Assembly (NCBI GenBank): GCA_023078685.1
Contig: JALGAS010000005.1
Location: forward strand, 4,898,001 to 4,962,000
Length of the DNA stretch: 64,000 nt
Reading direction: 5' to 3'
Source: Neopestalotiopsis rosae
Lineage: Eukaryota > Ascomycota > Sordariomycetes > Amphisphaeriales > Sporocadaceae
Shown here: positions 1-12,967 of the stretch, piece after piece
Layout of the letters: each line of letters starts with the position of its first letter
Position numbering within the stretch: the first letter of the stretch is position 1
Notes under the pieces: generated by a model
Database searches by the model: none
Seen by the model: the letters and a program-made list of their open reading frames with translations, nothing else
What the model was told of the DNA's origin: nothing
Program-made: the position numbers and the translations under genes

Positions 1-449
1 TCTTTTTTTCCCCAAGGACTTTTGTGATGATGGCCGTGAGGCAATGAAATGCGAATGATATTTGCCGGATTTCTTCACGCTGCTCCGTGGAAGCGCCTTC
101 TCCCTGCACGTTGCCATACTGCTGTCTTCTGCTCAGCGTAATGGTCATTTATATATAGAGCGCTTCGCTTGGGGTAAGTATTTACAGATACAAGGACCCG
201 AGCCATGCTCAGCCTCACAGTGATCATGTGCCGCCAAAGTACTAGGTAGGTGGCCAATCAACGACGCCAAAGTAAGGGAATATGCATAAGAGGGGTTCAG
301 CAACTGAGGCATCAGCCTGATCAAACAATTCTTCCTTCTTTTTAATCTGCTCGACACCTCAGACCTAAACAACTCAGCGCCGTTGATTCGTGGGCCTAGA
401 AACATAATGCCGTAAATTGCGGGAGTAGAATTTCATTCATGGTTGTTAA
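1..449. other. Intergenic, upstream of HET gene
   Basis: No gene is supported here. Short open frames exist on the minus strand but resemble no family and have no consistent codon pattern. The last part before position 450 presumably holds the promoter and 5' leader of the HET-domain gene; no convincing TATA box or other element was seen. Confidence 0.5.
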
Positions 450-2495
450 ATGCCAGTTCGAAATATCATGGCTTCACCCGTGAATGACTGCAAGAGCAGC
501 CCTCGCCCAATCTACAGCTATCGGAGCCTTCCTCTTCAATCCATCAGGCTGCTTCATCTTAAACCCGGGAGCTTCAATGACGATATTGCCATATGGCTCG
601 AGCCTGTTTGGTTCCGGCTTGACGAAGAATCTGACGAGAGAGAGCCACCATCAAATCAGTGGCCAGAGCACTCACAGTCTCCAGGAAGCCCCATCGAGTA
701 TGAAGCGCTCTCCTACGTCTGGGGTCCAAAGGAAAATCCCATGGTCATATCGATCGAGGACGAAGAGGGCTGCATAGCACACGTCACTCAGAATTTGTAC
801 ATCGCTCTCAAGCACCTTCGATACGAGGACCAAGCTCGTGTCCTATGGATCGATGCTCTGTGCATCGACCAGGCCAACAATGAAGAAAAGAGCGCCCAAG
901 TGACTATGATGGCCGATATATATCAATATGCCCATCGAGTGGTTGCTTGGCTTGGCTCGGAATCAGACAACAGCAATCGAGCCATGATGGCAATGCAGGA
1001 TCTGGGATCACAAATCCTTGTCAATTGGCCTGAAAGCAAAGACACTTCGCAGCTAGACTTTCATATCAGTACCGCTCAAGGGTTCGATGGTGTTGATTGG
1101 ATCCATGGTCGCGCTCTGATCCCACTTCAGACTCTAGAGCAGAATGCCATTCACCACTTGCTATCACGGCCTTGGTTCGAGCGACTTTGGATCAGACAGG
1201 AAATCCTCCTAGCCAATCGAGATGCTGTGATCACATGTGGCACACATCAGATTCTCTGGCTTCACTTCCGCCAGGCGATGGTGGCATTATATACGTATTC
1301 CAATCAGTTTGAATATGAATTGATGTTGCTCCTCAACAGGCTTTATGGTTTTATATTTACATATCTCGATGCTGGGTACGGAACATCTCGACTTAGTTTT
1401 GCCACCGCAACATGCGAAGATCCGAGGGATAAGCTATACGGCACGCTGAGACTCTCGTATAAGAGACGGAATGTCCTAGGCATCACTCCGGATTACACCA
1501 AGTCAGTAGGACAAGTTTACGCGGACGCGACCAAGCGCATCATTCAGTTCGAACAAAGCTTGAATATTTTAGAGCAGTGTGAACTGCACCCTGCGCTCCC
1601 TGGTCCCTCTTGGGCACCCGATTGGTCACGGCGTCCGATGTTCAAGCTTTACAATGAGGATTGTCGTGCCAGCTCATGCCTCTGGATGGAACCGGCCCAG
1701 TCAGACGGACGCATCCTACGGGTTGTAGGCAAACATACCACAGTCATCAACCGTTTGGAGAAGTTTGAGTACAATGACTTTGCGCCGAAGACCGAACTTG
1801 TCCATGCAATCCGGAAAATTGTGCGGACTGTACTTGAGGGAACATCTTTGAGCAGTGGTCAAATTCTCAAATCTTGCGCCGAAATGCTTCTGTGGTCATA
1901 TAATTCAGATCTTTATGAGCCGTCTCTAGAACTACATTATCCAACTCTTCGGCAGACGAAGTCTGCGATCACATACATACTTGCCGGATGTTCATTAGAA
2001 GAGATCGAAGATAAGCTTGGTCAAGAAACAATAGGGCGTATTTTGGAGTCGGTTGAGATGGTGATAGCAGGCCGGCAGCTATTCATCGGATCCAAGAACT
2101 TGTTCGGCATGACGACGATATTTGCGCAGCCTGGCGATCATATCTACGTACTAGTAGGTTGCGATGTACCGATTGCTTTGAGGCCCGTTCAAGGAAACCA
2201 ATACTTGGTGGTGGGAGCGTGCTGGGCGGACAGTATTATGCACGGCGAAGCCTTACTAGGCCCCTTTCCAGAGAGCATCTGTCCTGTGCTTCACAACCGC
2301 AAGTACGCCTTCAAAGACATCGTTTCTGGAAAAGTTGCACGGGAGGATCCGCGGCTCGTGAATTTGGGAGTCGACCTTCAGGGCTTTCGCGAGGAGCTCG
2401 AACAGGACCCGGATTATCGAGTGACACTCAACGTCGACGTCGATATACTGCATCGGGCCGGCGTGACAGACCTTCAAACAATTGAGCTCGCCTGA
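450..2495 (+). CDS. HET-domain (heterokaryon incompatibility) protein
   Basis: Single-exon 681-residue protein. The HET domain (PF06985 family) starts near residue 84 with YEALSYVWGP, continues with LYIALKHLR and LWIDALCIDQ (about 117-141), IYQYAHRVVAWLG (157-169) and the W-x-R-x-W-x-R-Q-E block RPWFERLWIRQE near residue 245. The C-terminal third has the usual HET-protein tail: a GDHIYVLVGCDVPIALRP segment and a MHGEAL motif. HET proteins act in self/non-self recognition and can trigger cell death when incompatible partners fuse; the allorecognition role of this one is inferred from the family. The ATG at 450 is followed by an in-frame ATG seven codons in, so the exact start is slightly uncertain. 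No NACHT, WD40 or ankyrin repeats are fused to it. The frame is intact, with no RIP-type stops. Confidence 0.93.
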   Translation: MPVRNIMASPVNDCKSSPRPIYSYRSLPLQSIRLLHLKPGSFNDDIAIWLEPVWFRLDEESDEREPPSNQWPEHSQSPGSPIEYEALSYVWGPKENPMVISIEDEEGCIAHVTQNLYIALKHLRYEDQARVLWIDALCIDQANNEEKSAQVTMMADIYQYAHRVVAWLGSESDNSNRAMMAMQDLGSQILVNWPESKDTSQLDFHISTAQGFDGVDWIHGRALIPLQTLEQNAIHHLLSRPWFERLWIRQEILLANRDAVITCGTHQILWLHFRQAMVALYTYSNQFEYELMLLLNRLYGFIFTYLDAGYGTSRLSFATATCEDPRDKLYGTLRLSYKRRNVLGITPDYTKSVGQVYADATKRIIQFEQSLNILEQCELHPALPGPSWAPDWSRRPMFKLYNEDCRASSCLWMEPAQSDGRILRVVGKHTTVINRLEKFEYNDFAPKTELVHAIRKIVRTVLEGTSLSSGQILKSCAEMLLWSYNSDLYEPSLELHYPTLRQTKSAITYILAGCSLEEIEDKLGQETIGRILESVEMVIAGRQLFIGSKNLFGMTTIFAQPGDHIYVLVGCDVPIALRPVQGNQYLVVGACWADSIMHGEALLGPFPESICPVLHNRKYAFKDIVSGKVAREDPRLVNLGVDLQGFREELEQDPDYRVTLNVDVDILHRAGVTDLQTIELA

Positions 2496-3252
2496 TCATA
2501 GTAAGCGTTGCAGTATTCTAGAAACGCGGACAGACGATGCCGAGCTGGGACGACCACCCATATCCCTGACCCTATATGCAGTAGCTCGAGATGTGCTCAG
2601 CAGCCGGAATCCACGGGAAACGAAATTGCAGAATCCTGCATAGGCTTGTCGACGGATCTGGTCGAAAGCGGTGGGGGGCCTTCCAGAGAAGACATATAGC
2701 TTTATAGAGGAATCCATACCTACCTAAGTATGCGGTGCGATAAGTCTTTTAGAAAGCTTATATTATACTCTATAACTAAGAATTCATTCGCGGCCAATAA
2801 CTCACTTTCCGTTCATCATTTGAATCTTGATTGAGTTCAACACTGTCAAATCGATAAGGAGCCATTCCCAAAGTTCTTATCCGGGAAGCCGGGTAGAGGA
2901 TCCTTCGGGACGGGAGATGCAGGGCTGCGGAAAGTGATGCAGCAAGGCGCTGATCAGAATAGCACAACTTGTCATTTTACCTGGTAATTTTCGGCGTGAC
3001 CGACATTGTTTCAAAAGCATGAGATGTCCAAGCCAAGGTGTGAGGACATAGTCCAGAACAGCACTTGAACATGGGAGCAAATGTGGATATCTGCCAAATG
3101 ATCTGAATGCTGACGGCATGATACATCGTGCCACGTAATTTGCATTCAAAGCTACATATTGTACTTGAAAAATAGCGTAACCAAAACAAGACTGACAACG
3201 CCTGCCCGGGATATGTCCTCTGTACCTGTGACCCAGTGACTCCCCGTAGTGC
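2496..3252. other. Intergenic between convergent genes
   Basis: Shared 3' flank of the HET gene (+) and the rhodopsin-like gene (-). Small open frames on both strands are not recognisable. No RNA gene or repeat seen apart from a CCTACCTAAG tract near 2721, one of several TAGGTA-type motifs scattered through the window. Confidence 0.5.
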
Positions 3253-4705
3253 TCAGAATTTCACATATTTTCTATAATCCTCCTTTGGCGAGTCCGCCAG
3301 GGCACTGGGCATCTCACGGTCATCCTTTTGTCGTAGGGGATCGACCTGGCGTAGGATGAAGGAGTCCCGGTAGTGTTTATTAGTGCTGTGGGTGTTGCGA
3401 TGGCCGCGACCACCGCCGCCGTCCTCCACATCCTCGACGATGCTGAGCTGGGAGCCGCTGCGGCGGGAGTGGTGGTGCATGGTGAGTGAGTCGCCGTCCT
3501 CATCAACGTACCGCGACTCGCTCGTGACTTTGACCTCCTGCGTGACAAAGATGCCGCTCCAGGTCGTGGCAAAGACGGGCCAAAAGATGGGCACGCTGGC
3601 GCAGATGCTGGCGGCGTTGACTTCGAGTGCTGCGAGGAGGATGGCCAGAGGTCCGTACCATGTTGGGTCGCGTGTCGGGTATGTGGCGACTTGATTCGAG
3701 ACCATTGCCTCGAGTCGCCATGCCGCAAGTATAAGGACGCTGTAACCAAGGCATATCATTAGTCTCATGCGCAACACACTGGAAGTAAATGAATAGGATC
3801 CTTGCTTACACGCAACCCATTGAGAGCAGACCAGCCAAGCGGACCCGACCTGCAGTTGTGGCACCGTCTTTCCACAACAGCGGTAAAGGGAGGACTAGTA
3901 TGACGGCATCTAATACCATATTGACTGCGGTATGGCTCTCGTACGTGCCGACAAATACCCTAGGATAATGGGATCCATATCCCCAACACCGGTCTCCAGA
4001 GCTCGACAAGTTCCAATACTCGGAAACAGGAGCACAGGGTATCCAGGCAATAATAGAATATGCCAGACCCCATAGCGCAGTGAAGATGGTGAGGGCGATA
4101 GTCAGCATGTATAGCCTGGTACCACGCTCAAATACTCGAAGGTATTGCAGCAACAAGGCGATCTTGATGAAGCAAGTCGAGCTGCAGTAGGTCGCGTTGG
4201 TTACGTAGAATATCTTGAGAAATGCTTCTACCGTCTCCACTGGTAAAAGCAGGACGTGCTGGCCCAAGCCGTTCTCTGTAGCTATAATGATGTCAGTCCC
4301 TGAGATTTGTCGAGGTATGGACTCGTCTGCGTACCGATGCATAATGATACACAACCAACCGTCATGGTCAACTACGATTATAATGTTCAGCATTCGTGGT
4401 CATACGATGAAGAAGTGTGTCCCACATACAAGATAGAGTACAACAAAGAAGTCATCCCAACCAGGCGCGCGGACGATCTTGAATCGCACCCATAGTCGCA
4501 TACTCACACAAACCCATGATGCGATCTGGTGGACGAGAGACAATGTCAGCTCAATATTTCAGCTGGAACCAAATGATTGTCATGATTCTGATATTACCAG
4601 AAATGTAATCACCCATCCTAAGAGTGTCGCTTTCTTGTTCGCCAATGGTTCGGGATCGTGTAGGTTGATGGTCGAGTATATGAATTTACCGTCTTCCGAC
4701 GACAT
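3253..4705 (-). CDS. Fungal rhodopsin-fold integral membrane protein (PTH11/SAT5-like)
   Basis: Five-exon gene: 4705-4598, 4525-4430, 4371-4335, 4281-3810, 3739-3253; the exons total 1200 nt, coding 399 residues. All junctions are GT..AG and phases agree. The N-terminal exons carry the family signature of a first membrane helix followed by VRFKIVRAPGWDDFFVVLYL (R-x-x-x-x-P-G-W-D-D). Further helices include LLLQYLRVFERGTRLYMLTI, ALWGLAYSIIAWIPCAPV with the conserved cysteine, and MVLDAVILVLPLPLLW. The Y-G-P-L-A-I-L-L helix near residue 295 and the following W-P-V-F segment are typical. The long hydrophilic tail has a Ser/His/Gly-rich cytosolic region. Members (Fung_rhodopsin, PF20684) are seven-helix membrane proteins, some acting as surface sensors such as Pth11. 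No CFEM cysteine domain is visible, so it is not a full Pth11-type receptor. Ligand unknown. Confidence 0.85.
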
Positions 4706-7700
4706 GACGCCTATCCAGCGCCCCGAGGCGATCCTTCATTCGTGATTCGTGAAGAACAAATTCGTCGTGTTTTCCAAATCTCTTTTCAAGCCGTTTTGTA
4801 TATCAATGTCAGCCGTGCCCGAAGTATATATGTATGGTACAATTCGAATCTGATGTCGACTAGACGGTGAAAGAGGCAGATAGAGTCATGATGAGAAATA
4901 ACAATAAAAGATTACAACGACCAAAATGCGCTCCAACATACAATACAGCGTATATCTAGAGGATCGAGAAAGGCAAGAAAGCAGGGCACCGTGATGCGTT
5001 TTGTCCATTCTTCCCGTAATGGAAATCATACCAGACTAAGGCGCCCTAGGGTGTGTGGGTTGTTCGCCTTAGCTGCAGTAATGTCAGCATCTGTTTCTGA
5101 TCCTTCAACTTTACCTTCCTGACTTTTTCCAGTGACAGTGAAATTGAGGCCCTTGATAGGATTCCAAGTCTGGTCCCGTTTCTAGGCTATGATGTGACGG
5201 GCGGTAACGTTATGCTGTACCTGTATTAGCGCGACGCAGGTGCAGCTCCTCTAGCGTGGCCGCCGGCCCTACGAAATAGCGCCCCAGCGCCCGCGATTCA
5301 GGACCACCACGAAATTTGTCCACCGAAAAGTCCACTGATCTGAGAGCCTAAGCCCTCTGAGTCCCCTAACGAGAGTTCACGGACCGTCGAGCAGCTTCTT
5401 GCTTGAGACAAGCTCCAAGATCGGCACTCAGAGTCGTCCCGAAGTTGGTTGACAGACAAAAGCTGAAAGGCTACCTATAGTAGTATGTAAAGATGGCATT
5501 TCTCCCCTTCATCGTAAGTGTGTTTGCCCTGAAAGCTGTCGGAATCGACTGGTTGTACTGGCGACCATATAGATCTATGGATATCCAATCCATCTTATAG
5601 CGTTCGTGATCTCTTCTCCAATTCAGCCTCAGACAAAGTGATATTCTCACTCATACTCATCTATACCTGACTGAATCTGTCGGATGCTGATAGCCGGAAA
5701 CCTACAATAAACATTGTTGATCGCAGCACCAATTCCACCACACACAGCACTAGTATAAAGCTTTCAAGCCAAAAAGTCCAAGAGTCCAAGACATTATAGG
5801 CTCATTAGACGCACGACGGCGACACCCAGCCAGCGGTACATGGTAGGTTTTACGCCACGCTAATCTCATGGTCTGACGCGCCAGAGGGAGTCCGTGAACC
5901 CCATTGATCTGCGCAGGGCCAGATCTAGGCAGATCGTACGCCAACTTATTCAGGTCTTGTTTTTCGGGACTTGGAGGGTTTCCCTCTTAGGTTCCTGAAA
6001 AGGCCCGGCGCGCATGCGAAGGGGGGCCCAATAATGGCCATGGCTTCCATTATTTCCGCTTACGGTTTACCACTCGAACTGCACTACCATTACATGCTAC
6101 TATACGCTTGCGACGTGCATACTCTTTCGGTATTGGTGGGATGCCATCCTTATAAGGTTCGACTGGCTGGACGCGCCAGAGGAGATTATCAGACGAATCA
6201 CAAACCCTCCTAGCACCCTTCTTAGACTCCCCGTCATGAGGGGTTTCCCTCTCTGCGAAGATTCAGTACAATAAACGGAGCAATGATGGGAGTCTAGGGA
6301 GGGTGCTAGTACCGCAAAGTATAGCTTCGCCCGATATTTCAGGTTTCTCGACATCGGATTGTGGTGAACCTGGGACGGCTAAAGTACCAGAAAAGCCATC
6401 TCGCGGTTACATTGAAGATCACACCAGTATAGCTAGTCATGATGATTCCGCAACAGACGGTCGTCGGCAGGCAAGACGTCAAAGTGAGGTAGGTATACGT
6501 TATCCTCCCTTGATCCAGATCGAAACACTCGGCCATGGCCCCAAGGAATCAACCATGACTCTGTAGCTATCTCTCTCTGCCTTCTATAATCAGAACAACT
6601 CATTGCTTGCGTCGTCTTTTGAAACGTGTGGGGGTCGTTGACGATATTGCCAAGCCAGAATGGGCTTTCTGGACGGCAAGACTACTGCTATGCCCTGCAC
6701 CATTTGAGCTACCCTAATGTATGCCATAGGATCTAGCTTTCCACCCTAAGTCGGTGATACTAGTTCAGTGGCCTGTGTTTCCCGTACTTTGGATGGGTAA
6801 TAACCCAGGGTAGCAGGGGACACTGCTTATTCTCCAGCGGATGTAGTATCTTGATATATGTCGATCTTGCTGCTATTCCTATCAAGAACCCGACCATGGA
6901 TGAATAATTGCTCCGCGTCGTGCAGTCTTGATCCTCGATTGAAATAGCAGGGCGTGAATGGCGCAAAATCGACCTTGCCGTCAATCTCCTTTGCGAGTCC
7001 GAATGATGCTCCTTCTAGAACATGACTCAACTTTTTGCGTCTGGGTTGGGTCTCTATAATCACGTATGAGACAGTGTCTCACTATGTCATCAAATTCGCC
7101 TCCCGATTGACGTGACTGACGTTGAATCAACTCTTCTTTTCTTTTCTGCTTCTTACTCAAGATCAAATATGTCGATTCGGTCGAAATGATTTGGGTATGC
7201 CATTTCCGATATTCATTATCGAAGAAGGGGGATCCACGAAATGGACCATGCTGAAGGTCAGCATTGCGTCTGTATAAATAGCTACAGTTTCTTGAGGTAG
7301 TACATCTAGTAATTGGTTAGATATGGGGGAAGTATTGCGTAGGCTGGGAAAAGAACCACGAATCTTGCTGTTTGAGAGAATAACATTGACGTCGCTGGCG
7401 CTTAAAACGTCGTCAAGTAGGCACACAAGGCCGTTTGGGTCGCTGTCTCTTGGGTGAACTACTTAATATTCCCTGATTCGTACAAACACAATTTTCACGC
7501 ATTGCACGGATGACTGGCAGCGGAAAATCCAAAGATCCTATCGTGACATCTTAGTCGGCCATTGCAACGCACGATTCTGGAACGAACCGTTGCCATTTGC
7601 GTGATCGAAGGACATATCCAGACTTCTTCGTTGCCCGTAATCGAGAAAAACTGCTTTGAGGGAGTCTCCGTCAATTTTTGCGACGCCGGCCGTCTGTCAA

Positions 7701-10700
7701 ATCAATCACATACTCCAAGTGGTTCGAAGGTTACAGCCAACGCGAGACCATGATATACGCCTGGGACAAAACAGTAGTCAATAGGCAGGTCGAGAGCACT
7801 TGTGTAAACAGGACAGCAGTCGCAACAAAGCTCAAGATGAACAACAGATTCAGCCTCCTAGCCAGAGTATCCAGACCATCTGCGGTGAAGCGGGCCACCA
7901 GTAGCAAGTCTACACGCACTCCGTTGCTCTGACATTAGGATCCAGTCCCATGACCACAGCAACAAAACCCAGCCTCCCCCCTTTTGCGCACTTTGAACTG
8001 CCGTTTGCGCGACCAGGAGGAAATTGAACCTTGAAGCAAACATATAAATGCCAACAAGCAACCTACTCTCGCCTTCGGGCATTAGAAAGGCGCAGTGGTT
8101 GAATGGTAGAAAGTCAAAGATAACCTCTTCAAACTTGAAGACCATGCGTTCAAATCTCAAAAAAATATTCGAATAACTTTTTGGGATTTCTTTTTTCTTT
8201 TTTGCTCCTGGTCAGCCTGTTGTTGTTGCTGTTGCTGTTGCAGGGAGCTGAAGTCATTCGGATCGACATGGGTCCGCCGGGATTTTGTGCGCCTCCAGCT
8301 TCTCGACTCGGTAGTATGCCTTTCTATGGCAGCAGTATCTGGTATTATTTATGGGTGAATAGGGTAGAGGAATGATGTGAGGAATCAGTAAGTCCAAGCC
8401 TGCCGTGCTCAGTCCGAAGGTCGCGGTGTAAGGAGTCGTTGTCTACGTAGCATCCGCCACCAAGACGCGCTATAGATCTGCGGTCTCTGATGAAGACTTG
8501 AACCACCAGGGTCGCAAAAAGGTATCTGGTGTTGGGCGTGTCGCGTCAATAAACATGCGCAATGTAGCAACACTCTCGTCACGGTGGTAGGGTAGAGTGG
8601 CAAAAGGCGATCTGACAGTACTGGCAGAGCAACTGACGACGTGAGGGACACTAGACAGCCGGGTCAAATGCTGCTCCTAAAAATAAATCGAGATTGCATC
8701 CTATTACAATCATAGTTGTCCTGAGTTCAAGATTTGGTTTCCTGATGCATGACTACCGGTGCTTCTTCGAATTCTGACGCACCATCTGGACCTGTATGGA
8801 ATCCTTTCTAGCGACCCAATCTGAGCTGCTCTCCGATCGACTTGTATAAGTACAAACCAAACCCATTTCACATCTTTATTGAGCGTCTTTGTCATTGATA
8901 CAGTTTCCATGCTGTAAACTAATTACGCGAGACCTGAGCAATCGAAGAGAAGTCTCCAAGCGACAGTCGAAGACAAGATAATCTATTAGGAATACGCGCT
9001 TGCTGGCTACGTTTCCCGCTACAGCTTTGAACAATTTACACGGAGGATCTCGGTACTTGATAATCATTCCCCTAAAGTTCGTTCCAAGTGGCAGGAAAGA
9101 CACACAATCAAGAAAAGAATGCCGCTCACTTCACGATAGACGATCCTTGAAAGCTTGTAACATTAAGCTCAAGGAATCTCGCATAATGTTGCTATATAAG
9201 CTCAATGGTGATGAGAATGTGCTGCAAGTCAAGTGGCTACATTTTGCCAGAATATATCGCATGAAAGTCATTATTAGTAATCTCTATACGCACTCGTACT
9301 CCTGGGTTCTGCGCTCGTTGCCGCAGGGGGCATGAGTGACCCATCAACCATGATTTCACTCTTCGAAATCAGCAGTCATTGTGAGCGATAGCGCGGATTC
9401 ATCGAATTTGGAATCATAGCAGTCAACTCCGGTTCGTCTTTCCTCCCCTCTTCATCCAATGATTACTTTGCATACGAGACAGTTGATCGGTCACCGGCCA
9501 GCGGTCGTGGACAGGTCAACATGAGACTTCGTCTTGTTTCCACGGAGTTCCCTGATCAGACCCAGAGATCGATTCAGGGAAGATGCTCAAGACCCAGAAT
9601 ACCCCTAGAAGGCATATGTTTTGTATGATAGAGTTATTCTTGCGTCTTGACGCAATCTCCCGTCTAGGACTGATGTATTGATCTAGAGCTGAAATCCTAC
9701 AAAATTGATTCGCCTCTTTGACTGCTGGCCCAGGACTTTACTACCATGTTGATATTCCTCGAACTCCATTGAGTTCTTGTCTTGATATGACGTGACGCTG
9801 TGGTGGGATTCGACAAAACGGTTGACCATATTGCCACCCGGGGTTGGACCGACCAACGTGATTGGCACCCCACGAAGGGGGTGCGGGCGGTGGAGAGGCC
9901 AGACTATACGATACGCCCATTCGGACTCCGAAAATGCCGGAAGATTCGGTCGTCAAATTCGGTCATCAGGATTCGGTCGTGCCCAAGAAGAGCGATGCAC
10001 GCCATTAATGGGCATGAAAGAGGTGTATGACGCTGTACGCACTTTTCGGCCATCATGCACCGAGTCAAGTCTACAATCAATGCCAGATAGAACTGATTAG
10101 AGCGATACGGTCAGCAAGAAGTGGCAAAGTGATCCCTTTGTTTCGCCCGGGCGCTGACGGCGCGTTCTTCCAAAGAGGTATGACGCCGGTGATCAGAATA
10201 GATTTACGTGAATTTTGTCGATACTTGCCCTGTAGTCGTAAATCAAATTATTTCATTCCTCTTTGCACTCGGTAATCTATACTGGAGGGGGGATCGTCCT
10301 AGCCATCGCCGGTCAATGAAACCAAGACGAGGGCCGGAAAAGTGATTACCTACCACGAAGATAATAGTCAATCGTCAACATCCGGGGTTCACTTTGACAG
10401 GTTGATTGTTTCGATACCATCCACCTACCTACATGGTGCAATGCAGGGTCGGGTGGTTCCACCTCGAAGGACAATCATACCACCCAAAAATGCTCCATAG
10501 TCGGCCAAGTGTAGTGGATCAACCGGTGCAGTTTGTGTGTATTCAACTTGCATTCTCAACCAACGGGACAAATTGATAAGGTCATGATTGTTGCAATGCC
10601 CGGGGAACGCGGTCTGGTCTAGGTACTTTGGCGTGGCTGATCGTCAGATGATGCTTGTTCGAGGGTGCGGTGGGACATGGGCTCATCGGTCAGTCATGGC

Positions 10701-12967
10701 AGAACGGGGGCCATGGGAGACAGTCCAGCATCATCAGCAGGCATCTCTATTCTTTTTTCTGAGATCCGAGTTCGGGCGTCCATGATAGGTAGGTAGGTAC
10801 CAGAATAGACACCCAGATAATCTAGATGATTAGATAACCAGGTAGGTAGATTAGGTTGGATCTACATTGCAATCAAAGAAAATCAGTGTATACCTGGGAT
10901 TATACAATGTAATCAGATTGCCTATGTTAGCTATCGATGAACCTATTCACTTGGCAGCGCTCAGCCCTCTTTGCATTCTAGAAGCAAAAGTTCTGGGCTT
11001 CCACGCGGCGACGTGTCAGATGATGGGGGAAGTGCCTGGCTGCCAAGCGGTTTGGCGGCTTGGTGAGTGCAAGTACGATACGGGGAGCACTTGTCCGGCA
11101 GCCGGCGGTCAGGTATGTCAGGTTCTTGGCCAGGATTGTCAGGGCGTCGCCATTTTGTTGACCTCGACCTAGGCCTATCATGGTCAAGTTATTGGCAACT
11201 GTTCAGGGGACGACCCCAGAATAGCGGGGTGTTTTGGCTCCAGTGGGCCATAGCTTCTCTTACCGTTCTGTTGTTCCAGTGAATTGGTCATTCTCAACGG
11301 ATTGCTGAGGGAGGGAGAGACACACGCACCTTGACACAGTGAGAGAGATCAGACAGGGCCCATCTGTATCTTGGCTTTTGTTTTGTCTGTGTTTGCTTGC
11401 TTTTGAGTTGCGACAGGCCTGAAGCCTGCCAAGAATTGATGGTCGGTGATCCCTTTCTTATTATCATCAGTTCAGCTACGGTACATATGTTATCCACTGT
11501 GCTGTAAAGTAGTGTCAGATCAAAGTACCAAACCACGATCGATGGCAGAATAGGTACTTTACCTGCCTATGCTCGTATACACTATGGCATATCTCACCAA
11601 AAGCCAACATGGTTGGCAATGACCATTTGTGCTTGACGTGTCCACGTTAATGCAAAACTGTCGATACTGCTCGCTGCCATAGGACAGCCACATACCAATA
11701 GCTTAAAGCGGCCTCGAGACGAGGGACCCAGCAGTCTGTACTGTGTAGGTCTTGTCAGCACGAGTAGATAGAAAACGTGGACAAGGTTGGTTACGGGAAG
11801 CGTCGAAACGTTTCTGCTGAGAAAGAGTCTCGTCTTTAGGCCAAGCCACGCGAATTGATGCGAGAGTTGTCTGCAACTTTCACTGACAAATCGAGCGAAA
11901 TCCGGAATATAAACTTTGAGCATTCCCACCCCGCGACCAATAAGACAGGCTGAGCAGCATGTTTCTAGTGTAGATAAGAGAAAAAGGTCTGCTGCTTGAT
12001 TGCTTACTTGACGCCCATGAAGAACTGCCATGCCATGCCATGCTTTCAAGGCGTGCATGAATTAAGCCAGCCGTTTATTCGTAGATGCGGTACCTGCTCT
12101 GCTCGAGTACACTCTAGCTTGTTGGTTTGTGCTACACTACCTTTTGACTGCTGCCCACGAATCACTACAGACACGGGCCATCCCATGCCATCCACCAATC
12201 CTCTCATGCATCTCCCGCAGCATAGCTTTTATTTAATGCACCATTCAGTTTTGGCGGGAAACCTAATATGACCGACTAGACCATTGATTTATCGGCAAAG
12301 TACCTGGCCCCGTAGGTGAGAGGGAACATTGATTTGGGTGAGATGGTCTAATAAAGCCAAGTCCTCCGGTACTCGCCATGGCCAGGTATGAGGGGCCGCT
12401 CAGTGGGCTGTGTACGGTACACTTTTTTACCTTGGGTAGCACAGTATGAAGTATGTACCTAACCTACCAAGCACGCCGCTGCTTTCTATGCTGGGTACTG
12501 GGCAGCTCTACTATGTGACCTACAGCTCTGTGTGCTATCTCCCACCTTCCCTCCAGTATATCCCCTTGCCCCCCTTCGCCCCAACCTGTCGTGTTACTGT
12601 ACTGTGAAGCCTGGGAAAAGCCTGGGAAGACTCCCAACTAGAGCTTCAATCCCGGTCTACCGGTCTTCCGCAGCCACCATAGACAGACCAGACACACTCT
12701 GACTGAACAATAATAAGACCATCAACCCGTCCCCCATCCCCCTCACGAGAATTCCCCTTCTCACCTCCTTTGTTCCCTCCTCTCTCTCTTGTCTCTCAAT
12801 ACTATACATAACACTTGCATCGAATAAAGCACCACAGCAAACAAACACCAACATCAAACTCTTGATTGCGTTGGCACATAACCCGTGAAATCCAACGCTC
12901 ATATACACTCCATACCGTTGCGGAGTATACCGACACTCTTAGCAGCTCAACCACCACCACCAAAAAA
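4706..12967. other. Gene-poor block, no supported gene
   Basis: About 8.3 kb with no gene I can support. Base composition is ordinary, unlike the RIP island near the right end. Minus-strand frames between about 6.8 and 7.9 kb look weakly protein-like (for example 7163-7426 and 6827-7063) but are in different frames, broken by stops and resemble no family I know; they could be a decayed gene. A tRNA-like string lies near 8095-8155. Several ACCTACC/TAGGTAGG tracts occur at about 10420, 10787, 10840 and 12460. From 12530 to 12960 the plus strand becomes C/T-rich, which fits the promoter and 5' leader of the gene starting at 12968. Confidence 0.5.
8218..8241. repeat. TTG/CTG trinucleotide microsatellite
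   Basis: Short run of TTG and CTG triplets in non-coding sequence, preceded by a T-rich stretch. Ordinary fungal simple repeat; not inside a supported gene. Confidence 0.8.

Noticed and set aside
6827..7426. Possible minus-strand gene made of several protein-like fragments
   Set aside because: Fragments lie in different frames, have no consistent splice sites and match no family I could name; mentioned only as a possible relic.
8090..8160. tRNA-like string with A-box-like GCGCAGTGGTTGAATGG and B-box-like GCGTTCAAATC
   Set aside because: No acceptor stem pairing and no five-pair anticodon stem with a seven-base loop could be folded; at most a decayed tRNA-like fragment.
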